Shown piece after piece: positions 55,661-64,000 of a stretch of DNA of 64,000 bases. A program made the translations under genes and the position numbers. The stretch is from Comamonadaceae bacterium (GTDB lineage Bacteria > Pseudomonadota > Gammaproteobacteria > Burkholderiales > Burkholderiaceae_C). The notes under the pieces were generated by a model. That model saw nothing but the letters and a program-made list of their open reading frames with translations. It searched no databases and was not told where the DNA came from. The stretch is taken from NCBI GenBank assembly GCA_947448735.1, contig CANFOS010000013.1:1-64000 (forward strand). Reading direction: 5' to 3'. The first letter of the stretch is position 1; each line of letters starts with the position of its first letter.

Positions 55661-56710
55661 ATGCCCGCTCTTGATGATTTGTCCCGCAGACGCTTTGCCA
55701 GCAGCCTGGCATTGGCGGGCTCGGTGCTGGTGCTGCCCACCTTGAATGCGCAGCCAAAAATTGAAAAAACCAAGCTGGTGGTCACGGTCGACAGCAAGTC
55801 GGCACTCGGCTATTTGCCATTGACGATTGCCGAACAACTCGGTTTTTTCAGGGCTGAGGGACTGGATGTGCAGATCAGTGACTTTGCGGACGCTGCCAGC
55901 GCATCGGCTGCTGTGGTCAATGGGGTGGCTGATGTCTGCTCAGGCATGTTTGAGCGCACGCTGTATCTGCAGTCTAAAAACCAGATGTTTCAGGCCTTTG
56001 TGTTGCAGGGCAGAACGCCGCAGCTTGCCTTGGGCGTGTCTATCCGCAACCTGCCCGGCTATACCCGCATTGCTGACCTTCGAGGCAAAAGAATCGGTGT
56101 AGCCTCGCTTGACACCATGGCCAGCATGATGACTCACCTGTACTTGACGCGAGGCGGTTTGAATGCTGCAGACGTGAGTTTTGTGCAGCTGGGCTCCTGG
56201 GGCCAGGCGCTGGCGGCGCTGCGCACGGGGCAAATTGATGCGCTCTGCAACACTGACCCTGTGATGACCATGCTGGAGCAAAGAGGCGAGGTCAGAATCA
56301 TTCAGGACACCCGCACCCTCAAAGGCACGTCAGACCTTTTCGGCGGCAGCATGCCGTCTGCATGCCTGTATGCGGCAAGCGACTTTGTCCAGAAAAACCC
56401 CAACACCTGCCAAGCGCTGACCAATGCCATGGTTCACAGCCTGAAATGGTTGCAGACGGCAGGTCCCAGCGACATGATCAACACCGTTCCTGAAAGTTAT
56501 CTGCTGGGTGACAGGGCTTTGTACCTGGCATCGTTTAACAAGATCCGCGAATCCATTTCACCGGACGGCGTGATGCCTGACGATGGACCATCCATTGCAC
56601 TGGCTGCCTTCGGCCAATATGACGCAACGCTGCGCCTGGCCCGGCTCAATGCCAGTAAAACGTACACCAATGAGTTTTCGCGGCGAGCCAAACAGCGTTT
56701 TCTGGCCTGA
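55661..56710 (+). CDS. NitT/TauT-type ABC substrate-binding protein, orphan
   Basis: The 349-residue protein has an N-terminal RRRFASSLALAGSVLVLP export signal with a twin-arginine look, then a periplasmic binding fold of the SsuA/TauA/NMT1 class (GYLPLTIAEQLGFFRAEGLD, RGKRIGVASLDTMAS). These proteins bind sulfonates, nitrate, thiamine precursors or aromatic acids. No ABC permease or ATPase genes flank it, so its transporter is elsewhere or it has another role. Start at ATG 55661 fits the signal. Confidence 0.85.
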   Translation: MPALDDLSRRRFASSLALAGSVLVLPTLNAQPKIEKTKLVVTVDSKSALGYLPLTIAEQLGFFRAEGLDVQISDFADAASASAAVVNGVADVCSGMFERTLYLQSKNQMFQAFVLQGRTPQLALGVSIRNLPGYTRIADLRGKRIGVASLDTMASMMTHLYLTRGGLNAADVSFVQLGSWGQALAALRTGQIDALCNTDPVMTMLEQRGEVRIIQDTRTLKGTSDLFGGSMPSACLYAASDFVQKNPNTCQALTNAMVHSLKWLQTAGPSDMINTVPESYLLGDRALYLASFNKIRESISPDGVMPDDGPSIALAAFGQYDATLRLARLNASKTYTNEFSRRAKQRFLA

Positions 56711-56736
56711 GGGCGGCATGCATTTGCTGGGGCGTT

Positions 56737-58260
56737 TCAGCGCTTTTTGGTCTGCACGACCGGCTTGCGGCTGACAGGCTTGACGCCAGCTTTACTTTTG
56801 GCGGCAAGATGCCCAGTACTTGTCTTGACAGGCAAAAACAGCACCACCTGCTGGCCCGCTTTAAAGGCGCTTGCGGCGCCAATCCTGTTCCACTCGGCCA
56901 CGTTGACCGGGCTCAAGCCGTAGCGCTTGGCCATGCTGGCCACCGTTTCGCCCTTGCGGGCTTTGACAGTGGTGCGACGCGTCACGATTTCAGGCGCCAG
57001 ATCTACTCTCGCGTTGTCGGCGACATGACTGGCCACATCGACTTCCATTTTTGCGGAACGCGGCACCAGCAGGGTTGAGCCTGCCTTGATCAACATTCGC
57101 GGCGGTATGTTGTTGATCGTGCGCAAGTCGTTTTCGCTCATGCCAACGCGTTTTGCGGCTTCGCTGACGCTCAGTGTTGTGGGTGCTTTCCAGGCCGTCC
57201 AACTGGCATACTGGCCCTGTTGATAGGCGTCGAAGTTGCGCTGAAACACCAGCGCATTGTCCCAAGGCAGCAAAATTTGTGGTGTGCCCGAAGCAATGAT
57301 CACCGGTCGATGAGCTGACGGGTTCAATGCCTTGAAATCATCAATCGCCACGTCAGCCAGCTTCGCCGCCAGGGCCACGTCAATGTCGCGGCTCAACTGA
57401 ACCTGCTGAAAATACGGGTGATTGGCAATCAGAGGTAGCTCGGCGCGAAACCCCTGCGGATTGGCCACAATGTTTTTCACTGCCTGCAGCTTTGGAACAT
57501 ACAGCCGCGTTTCTGCCGGCATGTTGAGGTCAAGATAGCCCGTGCCCAGGCCGGCTTTTTTGTTGCGGGCAATCGCGCGTCCGACGCTGCCTTCGCCCCA
57601 GTTATAGGCGGCCAGTGCCAAGTGCCAGTCGCCAAACATGCCGTACAGTTTTTGCAGGTAGTCGAGCGCGGCGCGGGTCGATGCCAGCACGTCGCGGCGG
57701 TCATCCCGAAAGGCGTTTTGTTTCAGATCAAAGTATTTGCCGGTGGCTGGCATGAACTGCCACATGCCTGCAGCCTTGGCGCTGGACACCGCTTGCGGGT
57801 TGAAGGCGCTTTCAATGAACGGCAGCAGCGCCAGCTCCGTCGGCATCTGGCGGCGCTCAAGCTCTTCAACAATGTGAAACAGGTACTTGCTAGATCGTTC
57901 CGTCATGCGCTGGATGTAGTCAGGCCTGCTTGAATACCACTGCTCGCGGTCTGTTACCAATGTGTCTTGCAAGTCGGGCATGGCAAACCCCCGGCGGATA
58001 CGGTCCCACAGTTCCTTGGGTGGCTCGGCGTGCGCAATTTTGAAGCCGCCGACCTGACCGGGCGTGATGCTTTGCAGCGGCCCGCCGGGAATTTCCGAAG
58101 CCTGCGTGGCCATTGGGGAGGCCACAACTGCGTTATCCGGTACGCCCGGTACGCTAGGCACGCCCGGTACGCCCGGTACGCTAGGCACGCCGGGCTTGCT
58201 GGCGCAACCTGCTAAAAAGACGGCGCAAAGCAGGATGGCGTGTAGAAAGTGTTGCGTCAT
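56737..58260 (-). CDS. mltD: Membrane-bound lytic murein transglycosylase D-like lipoprotein
   Basis: The 507-residue protein starts with a lipoprotein signal (lipobox LAGC at about residues 16-19) followed by a short VPG-repeat linker encoded by tandem DNA repeats. The catalytic domain is SLT-type: LPFIESAFNPQAVSSAKAAGMWQFMP with the catalytic Glu. LysM peptidoglycan-binding repeats follow (GMSENDLRTINNIPP, KRYGLSPVNVAEWN). It is coupled to gloB, whose stop overlaps its ATG. It cleaves glycan strands with 1,6-anhydro product formation. Confidence 0.93.
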   Translation of the reverse strand: MTQHFLHAILLCAVFLAGCASKPGVPSVPGVPGVPSVPGVPDNAVVASPMATQASEIPGGPLQSITPGQVGGFKIAHAEPPKELWDRIRRGFAMPDLQDTLVTDREQWYSSRPDYIQRMTERSSKYLFHIVEELERRQMPTELALLPFIESAFNPQAVSSAKAAGMWQFMPATGKYFDLKQNAFRDDRRDVLASTRAALDYLQKLYGMFGDWHLALAAYNWGEGSVGRAIARNKKAGLGTGYLDLNMPAETRLYVPKLQAVKNIVANPQGFRAELPLIANHPYFQQVQLSRDIDVALAAKLADVAIDDFKALNPSAHRPVIIASGTPQILLPWDNALVFQRNFDAYQQGQYASWTAWKAPTTLSVSEAAKRVGMSENDLRTINNIPPRMLIKAGSTLLVPRSAKMEVDVASHVADNARVDLAPEIVTRRTTVKARKGETVASMAKRYGLSPVNVAEWNRIGAASAFKAGQQVVLFLPVKTSTGHLAAKSKAGVKPVSRKPVVQTKKR

Positions 58261-59030
58261 TTGAATTGGTTTTTCAACTGCCTGATGGCTGCAAATACAG
58301 AGATGTCGTCGTGGGCTGCGGCATCAAAGTGTTGGGCAGAAGAAATGAGAGCGCCATGTCGGGTACGTAAGAAGGGGTTGATCAGAAGCTCCTGGGCTAA
58401 GGACGTGGGTAGCGTGGGTTGATCTTTCTTGCGCAGTTCGATGCAGTGTGCCTGGTAGTTTGCCAAATCCTGGTTTGCGGGGTCTACTGCCACGGCAAAC
58501 CGTAAATTGCTCACCGTGTATTCATGGGTGCAGCAGACCACGGTGCTGCCCGGCAGCGCGGCCAGTTTGTCGAGCGACGCCAGCATTTGTGCCGGTGTGC
58601 CTTCAAACAGCCTGCCGCAGCCAGCAGAAAACAGCGTGTCACCACAAAACAGCAGGGGTTTACCGTTAACCTCAGATGCGTAAAAAGCAATGTGCCCAGC
58701 AGTATGACCGGGGACGTCGATGACCCTAAAGTCCACACCTGCCGCTTGAACCACGTCGCCTTCAGCGAGCATGTTGTAGGGTTTCGGGATATCTTCGGCG
58801 GCTGGCCCATACACTTTCGCGCCTGTTGTACGGCGCAATTCGTCGACGCCGCCCGTATGGTCTGCATGGTGATGCGTGACTAAAATAGTGTCAAGTCTGA
58901 GCTTGAGTTCTACCAGCTTGCGTAGCACAGGTGCCGCATCGCCTGGGTCGACGACCAGTGCTCGCTGGCCATCATGCAGCAGCCAGAGGTAATTGTCGGT
59001 AAACGCGGGGATGGGGATTAATGTCAACAT
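58257..59030 (-). CDS. gloB: Hydroxyacylglutathione hydrolase (glyoxalase II)
   Basis: The 257-residue metallo-beta-lactamase-fold protein carries the metal motif THHHADHTGG, GHTAGH, CGDTLFSAGCGRLFEG and the C-terminal glutathione-binding region NPFLRTRH. It hydrolyses S-lactoylglutathione to lactate and glutathione. ATG 59030 gives the typical N-terminus MLTLIPIPAF; the open frame runs further upstream only by chance. It is divergent from the methyltransferase gene by 12 bp and precedes mltD. Confidence 0.95.
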   Translation of the reverse strand: MLTLIPIPAFTDNYLWLLHDGQRALVVDPGDAAPVLRKLVELKLRLDTILVTHHHADHTGGVDELRRTTGAKVYGPAAEDIPKPYNMLAEGDVVQAAGVDFRVIDVPGHTAGHIAFYASEVNGKPLLFCGDTLFSAGCGRLFEGTPAQMLASLDKLAALPGSTVVCCTHEYTVSNLRFAVAVDPANQDLANYQAHCIELRKKDQPTLPTSLAQELLINPFLRTRHGALISSAQHFDAAAHDDISVFAAIRQLKNQFK

Positions 59031-59042
59031 GCAGTGGTTTTG

Positions 59043-59879
59043 ATGGGCTCTGAAATTATAGGTTTGACGGACTGGCTCACAACGCCACCCGGCCAATACC
59101 TGCTGGCGTGGGAGCGCGAGCAATTTGACCAGTCTGTGAGCGATGTTTTTGGTTACCACGCGCTTCAATTGGGAATGCCTGAACTCCCTGCGCTACAGGC
59201 TAACCGGATGCCTCACAAATGGCTTGCAATTCCTTCAATGGATGAGCAAGGCAGTGTGACCTGCGCCGAAGAGGCAAGTTCCCCGGCGAACCGGCCCAAC
59301 AGACTCAGGGGCGCTTTTGTGACAGATTCAGCTGCCTTGCCCTTTGCTGCCGGCAGTCTGGACCTGATCGTGCTGCCGCACACGCTGGACTTGAGCTCGG
59401 ACCCGCATGCCACTTTGCGTGAAGTTGAACGTGTGCTGGTGCCAGAGGGCAGGGTCGTGATCAGCGGCATGAACCCGGCCAGTCTGTGGGGCATGCGCCA
59501 GCGGCGCGCGCACCTGTACCAGCGCTTTGGCACAGGCAAGTTGTTCCTGCCGCAAGCCGGTGAATTTATTGGCTATTGGCGCTTGCGTGACTGGCTGCGC
59601 CTGCTGAGCTTTGAGGTCGAGTCTGCCCGCTTTGGCTGCTATCGGCCGGCTTTTGAAACTGAAAAATGGCTGTCCCGATTTGAATGGATGGACAAGGCGG
59701 GCCGGCGCTGGTGGCCGATTTTGGGGGCAGTTTACTTTTTGGTGGCCGTCAAGCGCGTGCGCGGCATGCGCTTGCTGGAGCCTGCCTGGCGCGGCAGAAA
59801 AGCCGCCGCCAGTGCGCCTGCCGTGGTGGCCAACAAAGAGCCCTACCGGCAGGTATTCAACGATAAACCTGAGCCCTGA
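59043..59879 (+). CDS. Class I SAM-dependent methyltransferase
   Basis: The 278-residue protein has the methyltransferase-11-type core: [25 protein letters not shown] followed by [19 protein letters not shown]. The glycine-rich SAM loop is degenerate, as is usual for this subgroup found between gloB and rnhA in Burkholderiales. ATG 59043 is preferred over GTG 59034. Its substrate is unknown. Confidence 0.85.
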   Translation: MGSEIIGLTDWLTTPPGQYLLAWEREQFDQSVSDVFGYHALQLGMPELPALQANRMPHKWLAIPSMDEQGSVTCAEEASSPANRPNRLRGAFVTDSAALPFAAGSLDLIVLPHTLDLSSDPHATLREVERVLVPEGRVVISGMNPASLWGMRQRRAHLYQRFGTGKLFLPQAGEFIGYWRLRDWLRLLSFEVESARFGCYRPAFETEKWLSRFEWMDKAGRRWWPILGAVYFLVAVKRVRGMRLLEPAWRGRKAAASAPAVVANKEPYRQVFNDKPEP

Positions 59880-59895
59880 CCCTGATATTGAACGT

Positions 59896-60354
59896 ATGAC
59901 AGAACTGCAACACATTACCATTTACACCGACGGCGCGTGCAAGGGCAACCCGGGCCCTGGCGGCTGGGGCGCCTTGCTGAGCATGCAAGGCACCGAAAAG
60001 GAAATCTTTGGCGGTGAGCTGGGCACCACCAACAATCGCATGGAACTGTCGGCTGTGATTGAAGCCTTGGCGGCGCTCAAGCGGCCCTGCCGTATTACCC
60101 TTTATCTCGACAGCGAGTACGTGCGCAAAGGCATCACCGAATGGATCCATGGCTGGAAGGCACGGGGCTGGAAGACCGCTGCCAAAGCACCAGTCAAAAA
60201 CGTAGACCTGTGGCAGCGACTCGATGCGCTGGTGGCCAGCAGCGGTCATGACATCGACTGGCGCTGGGTCAAGGGCCACGCGGGCGACCCGGGCAACGAA
60301 CGTGCCGATGGGCTGGCCAACAAGGGGGTAGAGCGTGCTTTGGGGCGAATTTGA
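59896..60354 (+). CDS. rnhA: Ribonuclease HI
   Basis: The 152-residue enzyme cuts RNA in RNA-DNA hybrids. Catalytic acids are visible in [40 protein letters not shown] and NERADGLAN, and the GHAGDPGN His region is conserved. It starts 16 bp after the methyltransferase gene. dnaQ, which often follows, is absent. Confidence 0.97.
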   Translation: MTELQHITIYTDGACKGNPGPGGWGALLSMQGTEKEIFGGELGTTNNRMELSAVIEALAALKRPCRITLYLDSEYVRKGITEWIHGWKARGWKTAAKAPVKNVDLWQRLDALVASSGHDIDWRWVKGHAGDPGNERADGLANKGVERALGRI

Positions 60355-60584
60355 GGCTCCTCCGCTTGAGGCATTCATTTAAAACGCGGCTCATGCACAA
60401 TAAGCATGCTTAGCATTGCGTCGTTTGCGTGAGGCGAAGGCGTTGTAAATGTGCCGCGCCGGGCGGCCCAACAGAGCTTCCAAACGCTGCAAAGCGAGCC
60501 TGTCCTGCTACATTGGCAGGTGGTTCAACGTTTTCATCTGATAACGACCAGTAATTCAACAGTTTTAAAGCGTGGCTCCAAACT

Positions 60585-62018
60585 ATGGCTTCTAGAGTAA
60601 TTTATTCAGCAATCGCTGTGGTGGGAATTGCCGCGGCATCGGGTGCGGCGTGGTGGTTTCAGCAGCCTAAAAACGACAGTAGCTCTTCTCAAACCTCAAC
60701 AGGTCCGGGCTCGCCGCCAGCCGCCGGTGCGCCGCTGACGGCGGCAAGTGGCCCGGCCAGGCCGCCAACCGTCGAAGCTGCCAAGGTGGAAACGATGCGC
60801 CTGACAGACGACACGCAGGCGGTTGGTACTTTGAAGTCACGCTTAGGCGTGGTGCTGCGACCCGAGGTCAGCGGGCGCATCACGCAACTCAATTTTACGG
60901 ACGGTCAGCGCGTGCGCAAAGGCCAGGTGCTGGTTCAGTTTGATGACCAGTTGCCCCTGGCGCAAATGCAGCAAAGCGTGGCCGAGCTCTCGATTGCCCA
61001 GGCCAATCAAAAGCGCAACCAGGAACTGGTGGCACAAAACTTTATCAGCCAGCGGTCTCTGGATGAAAGCGCCGCAAACCTGCAAGTGGCGCAGGCCAAG
61101 CTGGCACTGGCCAAAGCCACCGCAGATCGTTTAAAAATCATCGCGCCTTTCGATGGGATGGTGGGCATCCGGTCGGTCAATGTCGGTGATTACCTCAAAG
61201 ACGGCGCAGATATCGTCAATATCGAAGATATCGACGCCATTTTTGTTGATTTCAGGTTGCCCGAGCGCTTTCAGTCCAAGGTTAAAACCGGCCAGACGGC
61301 CAGCATAGACATTGATGCCTTGCCGGGTCGAAAGTACACCGCCCGCATCCTGGCGATTGACCCTTTGATCGATGCGAATGGCCGTTCGGTCGGTGTGCGC
61401 GGCTGCATTGACAACCGCCAGCTGCAGTTGCGCCCCGGTATGTTTGCCCGGGTCAACGCCGTGTTCGGTGTGCGCGAGACGGCCATGATGATCCCCGAAG
61501 AAGCCATTATTCCGCAGGGTGCCAAAGTGTTTGTGATCAAACTGCTGCCCGGCCCGAACGAAAAAAGCCGGACCACACAACGCGTCGAGGTCAAGGTCGG
61601 CCTGCGCCGCCCAGGCAAGGTGGAAATTCTGGAAGGCCTGGAGCCTTCCGACAGTGTGGTTGCCAACGGGCAGCAACGGGTGCAAAAAGATGGCACGGTG
61701 GTCAATCTGCTCGACTTGTCTGCCCGTGGTGGCAAACCGGGCGAAGGCGCAGGTCCGCCGGGTGCTGCAGCGTCGGCACCAGCTGCAACAGCGTCCTCTG
61801 CAGCAACGCCGGCTTCTGCCGCAGCTATGCCGACGTTGCCGCCCGCTGCGACCAAGCCTGCTGCCCCAGCCGTCAAAATGGCCAAAGCACCCGAAGGCCC
61901 CAACCCTTGCGGGGACGGTCCGACCGCGGCAGCCGGGTCGGGCGGCAAACCTGGGCAAAAGCCTGGCCAGCAACCTGGTGCCAAACCTGGCGCCACGCCT
62001 GCCATCAAACCCGCGTGA
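60585..62018 (+). CDS. RND efflux periplasmic adaptor (membrane fusion protein)
   Basis: The 477-residue adaptor has an N-terminal membrane anchor (VIYSAIAVVGIAAASGAAWW), a lipoyl/barrel-sandwich domain split by a helical hairpin (VRPEVSGRI-type LRPEVSGRITQLNFTDGQ, RVRKGQVLVQFDD) and beta-barrel domains. The C-terminal 90 residues are Ala/Pro/Gly-rich and low complexity, longer than usual. It connects the inner-membrane RND pump encoded next to an outer-membrane channel. No outer-membrane factor gene is seen in the window. Confidence 0.9.
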   Translation: MASRVIYSAIAVVGIAAASGAAWWFQQPKNDSSSSQTSTGPGSPPAAGAPLTAASGPARPPTVEAAKVETMRLTDDTQAVGTLKSRLGVVLRPEVSGRITQLNFTDGQRVRKGQVLVQFDDQLPLAQMQQSVAELSIAQANQKRNQELVAQNFISQRSLDESAANLQVAQAKLALAKATADRLKIIAPFDGMVGIRSVNVGDYLKDGADIVNIEDIDAIFVDFRLPERFQSKVKTGQTASIDIDALPGRKYTARILAIDPLIDANGRSVGVRGCIDNRQLQLRPGMFARVNAVFGVRETAMMIPEEAIIPQGAKVFVIKLLPGPNEKSRTTQRVEVKVGLRRPGKVEILEGLEPSDSVVANGQQRVQKDGTVVNLLDLSARGGKPGEGAGPPGAAASAPAATASSAATPASAAAMPTLPPAATKPAAPAVKMAKAPEGPNPCGDGPTAAAGSGGKPGQKPGQQPGAKPGATPAIKPA

Positions 62019-62042
62019 CCGCACTTTTGACCGAGGTTCACC

Positions 62043-64000
62043 ATGCAACTTGCTGAAATTTCAATCCGTCGTCCGGTCTTTGCCACGGTGTTGTCGCTGC
62101 TGGTGCTTTTGATTGGTGCTGTCAGCCTGACCAAGCTGTCGGTGCGCGAATACCCCAAAATTGACGAGCCCGTGGTCACGGTCAGCGTCAAGTACGCCGG
62201 CGCCTCTGCTGAAGTGATGGAGTCGCAGGTGACCAAGCCACTGGAAGACTCGATTGCAGGCATCGACTCGGTGGACGTGATCACCTCCATCAGCCGGGCC
62301 GAGCAAACGCAGATCACGGTGCGCTTTCGGCTTGAAAAGGACGCCGACACGGCTGCCGCCGAGGTGCGCGACCGCACATCCCGGGTCCGCAACCGTCTGC
62401 CGCAAGCGGCAGAAGAGCCGGTGATTGCCAAGGTGGAGGCCGACGCTTTTCCGGTGATCTGGCTGTCTTTTACCAGCGACACCATGACCGGCCTTCAAAT
62501 CAACGATCTGGTCAACCGCGTTGTCAAGCCGCGCCTTCAAACCGTCACTGGCGCGGCTGATGTGCGCATTTTTGGGGAGCGCAAATATGCCATGCGCGTC
62601 TGGCTGGACCCTGACAAACTGGCGGCTTACAAGCTGACCACGCAAGATGCAGAAGACGCCATCAGGCGCAGCAATCTGGAAGTGCCAGCGGGCCGCATTG
62701 AATCGACCCAGCGGGAGTTCAGCGTCACGTCGCAGACCGACCTGTCGCGACCCTCACAATTTTCAGACATCATCATCAAAAATGCCAACGGCTTTCCGGT
62801 GCGTATTCGTGATGTAGGCCGTGTCGAAGAAGCCGCAGCCGACGAGCGCAGCGGCTCTCGGCTAAATGGTCGGGTGGCCATCACGGCGGGTGTGATTCGT
62901 CAGGCCACAGCCAATCCACTGGACTTGAGCAATGGTGTGCGGGCGATGCTTCCCAAGCTCAGAGCCGACTTGCCGCCGGGCATCCAGATCGATATTGCCA
63001 ACGACAACTCGGTGTTCATCGCCAAGTCGATTGACAGCGTTTTCAGAACTATCCTTGAGGCCGTGGTCTTGGTGGCGCTGGTGATTTTTGTGTTTCTGCG
63101 CACGCTGCGCGCGTCCATCATTCCGATCATCACGATTCCAGTGTGTCTGGTGGGTACTTTTGCACTGATGGCGCTGGCTGGTTTTTCCATCAACACCCTG
63201 ACCTTGCTGGCGCTGGTGCTGGCCATCGGGCTGGTGGTGGACGACGCCATCGTTGTTCTCGAAAACATTTACCGCCACATTGAAGAAGGGCTGGATCCGT
63301 TTTCAGCGTCCATCAAAGGGGTGCGCGAGGTCGGCTTTGCGGTGATCGCTATGACGGTCACGCTGGCGGCGGTGTACGCGCCTCTTGCGTTCACGCCAGG
63401 CCGAACGGGTCGTCTGTTTATCGAGTTTGCACTGGCGCTGGCGGGGGCGGTTGTGGTGTCGGGCTTTATCGCGCTGACCTTGTCTCCAATGATGTGCTCC
63501 TTGCTGCTCAAGCACAACGCCAAGCCGAGCTGGTTTGACCGAACCATGGAAAAGCTTCTGACGCGATTGTCCGCGGGGTATGAGTCCATGCTCGCCTGGC
63601 TGGTCACCACAGGTTATGACCGTCAGCACCAGCAAAGTGGTTTTGGCAGCTCCGTCAAACGCTTTTTTCTTAACGCCCGATGGATTGTGGTGGCGGTGAT
63701 GTTGGTATCTGCGGGGGCTATTGCATGGGTCTTGCCTGGCATGAAGCGAGAGCTGGCACCTCTGGAAGACCGCGGCCAGGTATTGGCAGTGGTCACGGCC
63801 CCGGACGGCGCCACTTTGGGCTACACCAATCGCTATGTCGATGCGATTGAACGCATGGGCGCGCCCTTCAAAGAGTTTGACCGTATTTTTGTCTCTTCAG
63901 GCAATCCAACCGTGTCACAGGCCAACGTGTTTTTCCGTGCTGTTGACTGGGACGATCGCAAACGATCAACGCTGGAGATGGCTCGCGAACTTCAACCCAA
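62043..64000 (+). CDS. RND efflux permease, partial (runs off the window)
   Basis: The open frame continues to the end of the window without a stop. It starts MQLAEISIRRPVFATVLSLL, the first membrane helix of HAE1-type pumps, and includes the TM4 proton-relay motif LVVDDAIVVLENI and DNSVFI before TM2. About 652 residues of a normal 1030-1050 are visible. It forms a pair with the adaptor 24 bp upstream. Substrates (drugs, solvents or organic acids) cannot be read from sequence. Confidence 0.93.
   Translation, partial: MQLAEISIRRPVFATVLSLLVLLIGAVSLTKLSVREYPKIDEPVVTVSVKYAGASAEVMESQVTKPLEDSIAGIDSVDVITSISRAEQTQITVRFRLEKDADTAAAEVRDRTSRVRNRLPQAAEEPVIAKVEADAFPVIWLSFTSDTMTGLQINDLVNRVVKPRLQTVTGAADVRIFGERKYAMRVWLDPDKLAAYKLTTQDAEDAIRRSNLEVPAGRIESTQREFSVTSQTDLSRPSQFSDIIIKNANGFPVRIRDVGRVEEAAADERSGSRLNGRVAITAGVIRQATANPLDLSNGVRAMLPKLRADLPPGIQIDIANDNSVFIAKSIDSVFRTILEAVVLVALVIFVFLRTLRASIIPIITIPVCLVGTFALMALAGFSINTLTLLALVLAIGLVVDDAIVVLENIYRHIEEGLDPFSASIKGVREVGFAVIAMTVTLAAVYAPLAFTPGRTGRLFIEFALALAGAVVVSGFIALTLSPMMCSLLLKHNAKPSWFDRTMEKLLTRLSAGYESMLAWLVTTGYDRQHQQSGFGSSVKRFFLNARWIVVAVMLVSAGAIAWVLPGMKRELAPLEDRGQVLAVVTAPDGATLGYTNRYVDAIERMGAPFKEFDRIFVSSGNPTVSQANVFFRAVDWDDRKRSTLEMARELQP

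Noticed and set aside
59022..59029. TGTCAACA copy outside the catabolic clusters
   Set aside because: It overlaps the gloB start region and has no second site or GntR gene nearby, so it is most likely chance.

Overview
The window reads as chromosomal DNA of a betaproteobacterium, most likely Burkholderiales/Comamonadaceae (Polaromonas/Rhodoferax-like). The evidence is an aerobic benzoyl-CoA (box) locus, four solitary Bug/TctC-type solute-binding proteins, the dnaX-ebfC-recR block, the gloB / methyltransferase / rnhA order, and GC-rich hairpin repeats between genes of the kind common in this family. All assignments come from reading the sequence and protein motifs; no database search was possible.

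Region 1 (0-12 kb) handles aromatic acids through CoA thioesters. A PaaK-like CoA ligase and a small partner face a TetR gene. Next comes a forward operon of a stand-alone PaaA/PaaC-family diiron protein, two enoyl-CoA hydratases and a Rieske ferredoxin. Two near-identical 18-bp palindromes mark the TetR operators. Benzoate-CoA ligase, a flavodoxin, BoxR, BoxC and BoxB follow; the BoxA reductase is absent. The box operon is followed by tRNA-Pro(TGG) and tRNA-Arg(TCT).

Region 2 (12.4-33.1 kb) holds two parallel catabolic clusters. Each has an aconitase-superfamily enzyme (one AcnA-like, one LeuCD-like), an isocitrate lyase/PEP mutase-family lyase, a YecD-like isochorismatase-fold hydrolase, an FCD-type GntR regulator, a flavin-dependent redox enzyme and two Bug binding proteins. 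The logic resembles the methylcitrate cycle: isomerise or hydrate a branched hydroxy-diacid, then cleave it. Both clusters carry a TGTYRACA operator-like motif. In cluster B the hydrolase is fused in frame to an old-yellow-enzyme-type reductase.

Region 3 (33.3-41.2 kb) is rich in toxin-antitoxin and defence-type genes: three PIN toxins with three different antitoxin types, a HIT protein overlapping an HNH endonuclease that resembles phosphorothioate-dependent enzymes, a frameshifted WYL regulator, a nucleotidyltransferase, and a NERD-helicase overlapping a small hydrolase.

Region 4 (41.2-51.6 kb) contains the strongest candidate for an undescribed system: a compact five-gene operon encoding a zinc-ribbon/membrane/OmpA protein, a small orphan protein, a DUF4407 membrane coiled-coil protein, a membrane-embedded caspase-fold protease with an intact His/Cys dyad, and a second DUF4407-like protein. 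A transglutaminase-like exported protein and a small secreted protein lie upstream, and a small secreted protein converges downstream.

Region 5 (51.9-64 kb) is housekeeping: a 4.5S SRP RNA gene (minus strand, missed by ORF calling), dnaX with a likely programmed -1 frameshift site, ebfC, recR, a MAPEG protein, an orphan NitT/TauT-type binding protein, mltD, gloB, a methyltransferase, rnhA, and an RND efflux adaptor and permease, the latter running off the window end.
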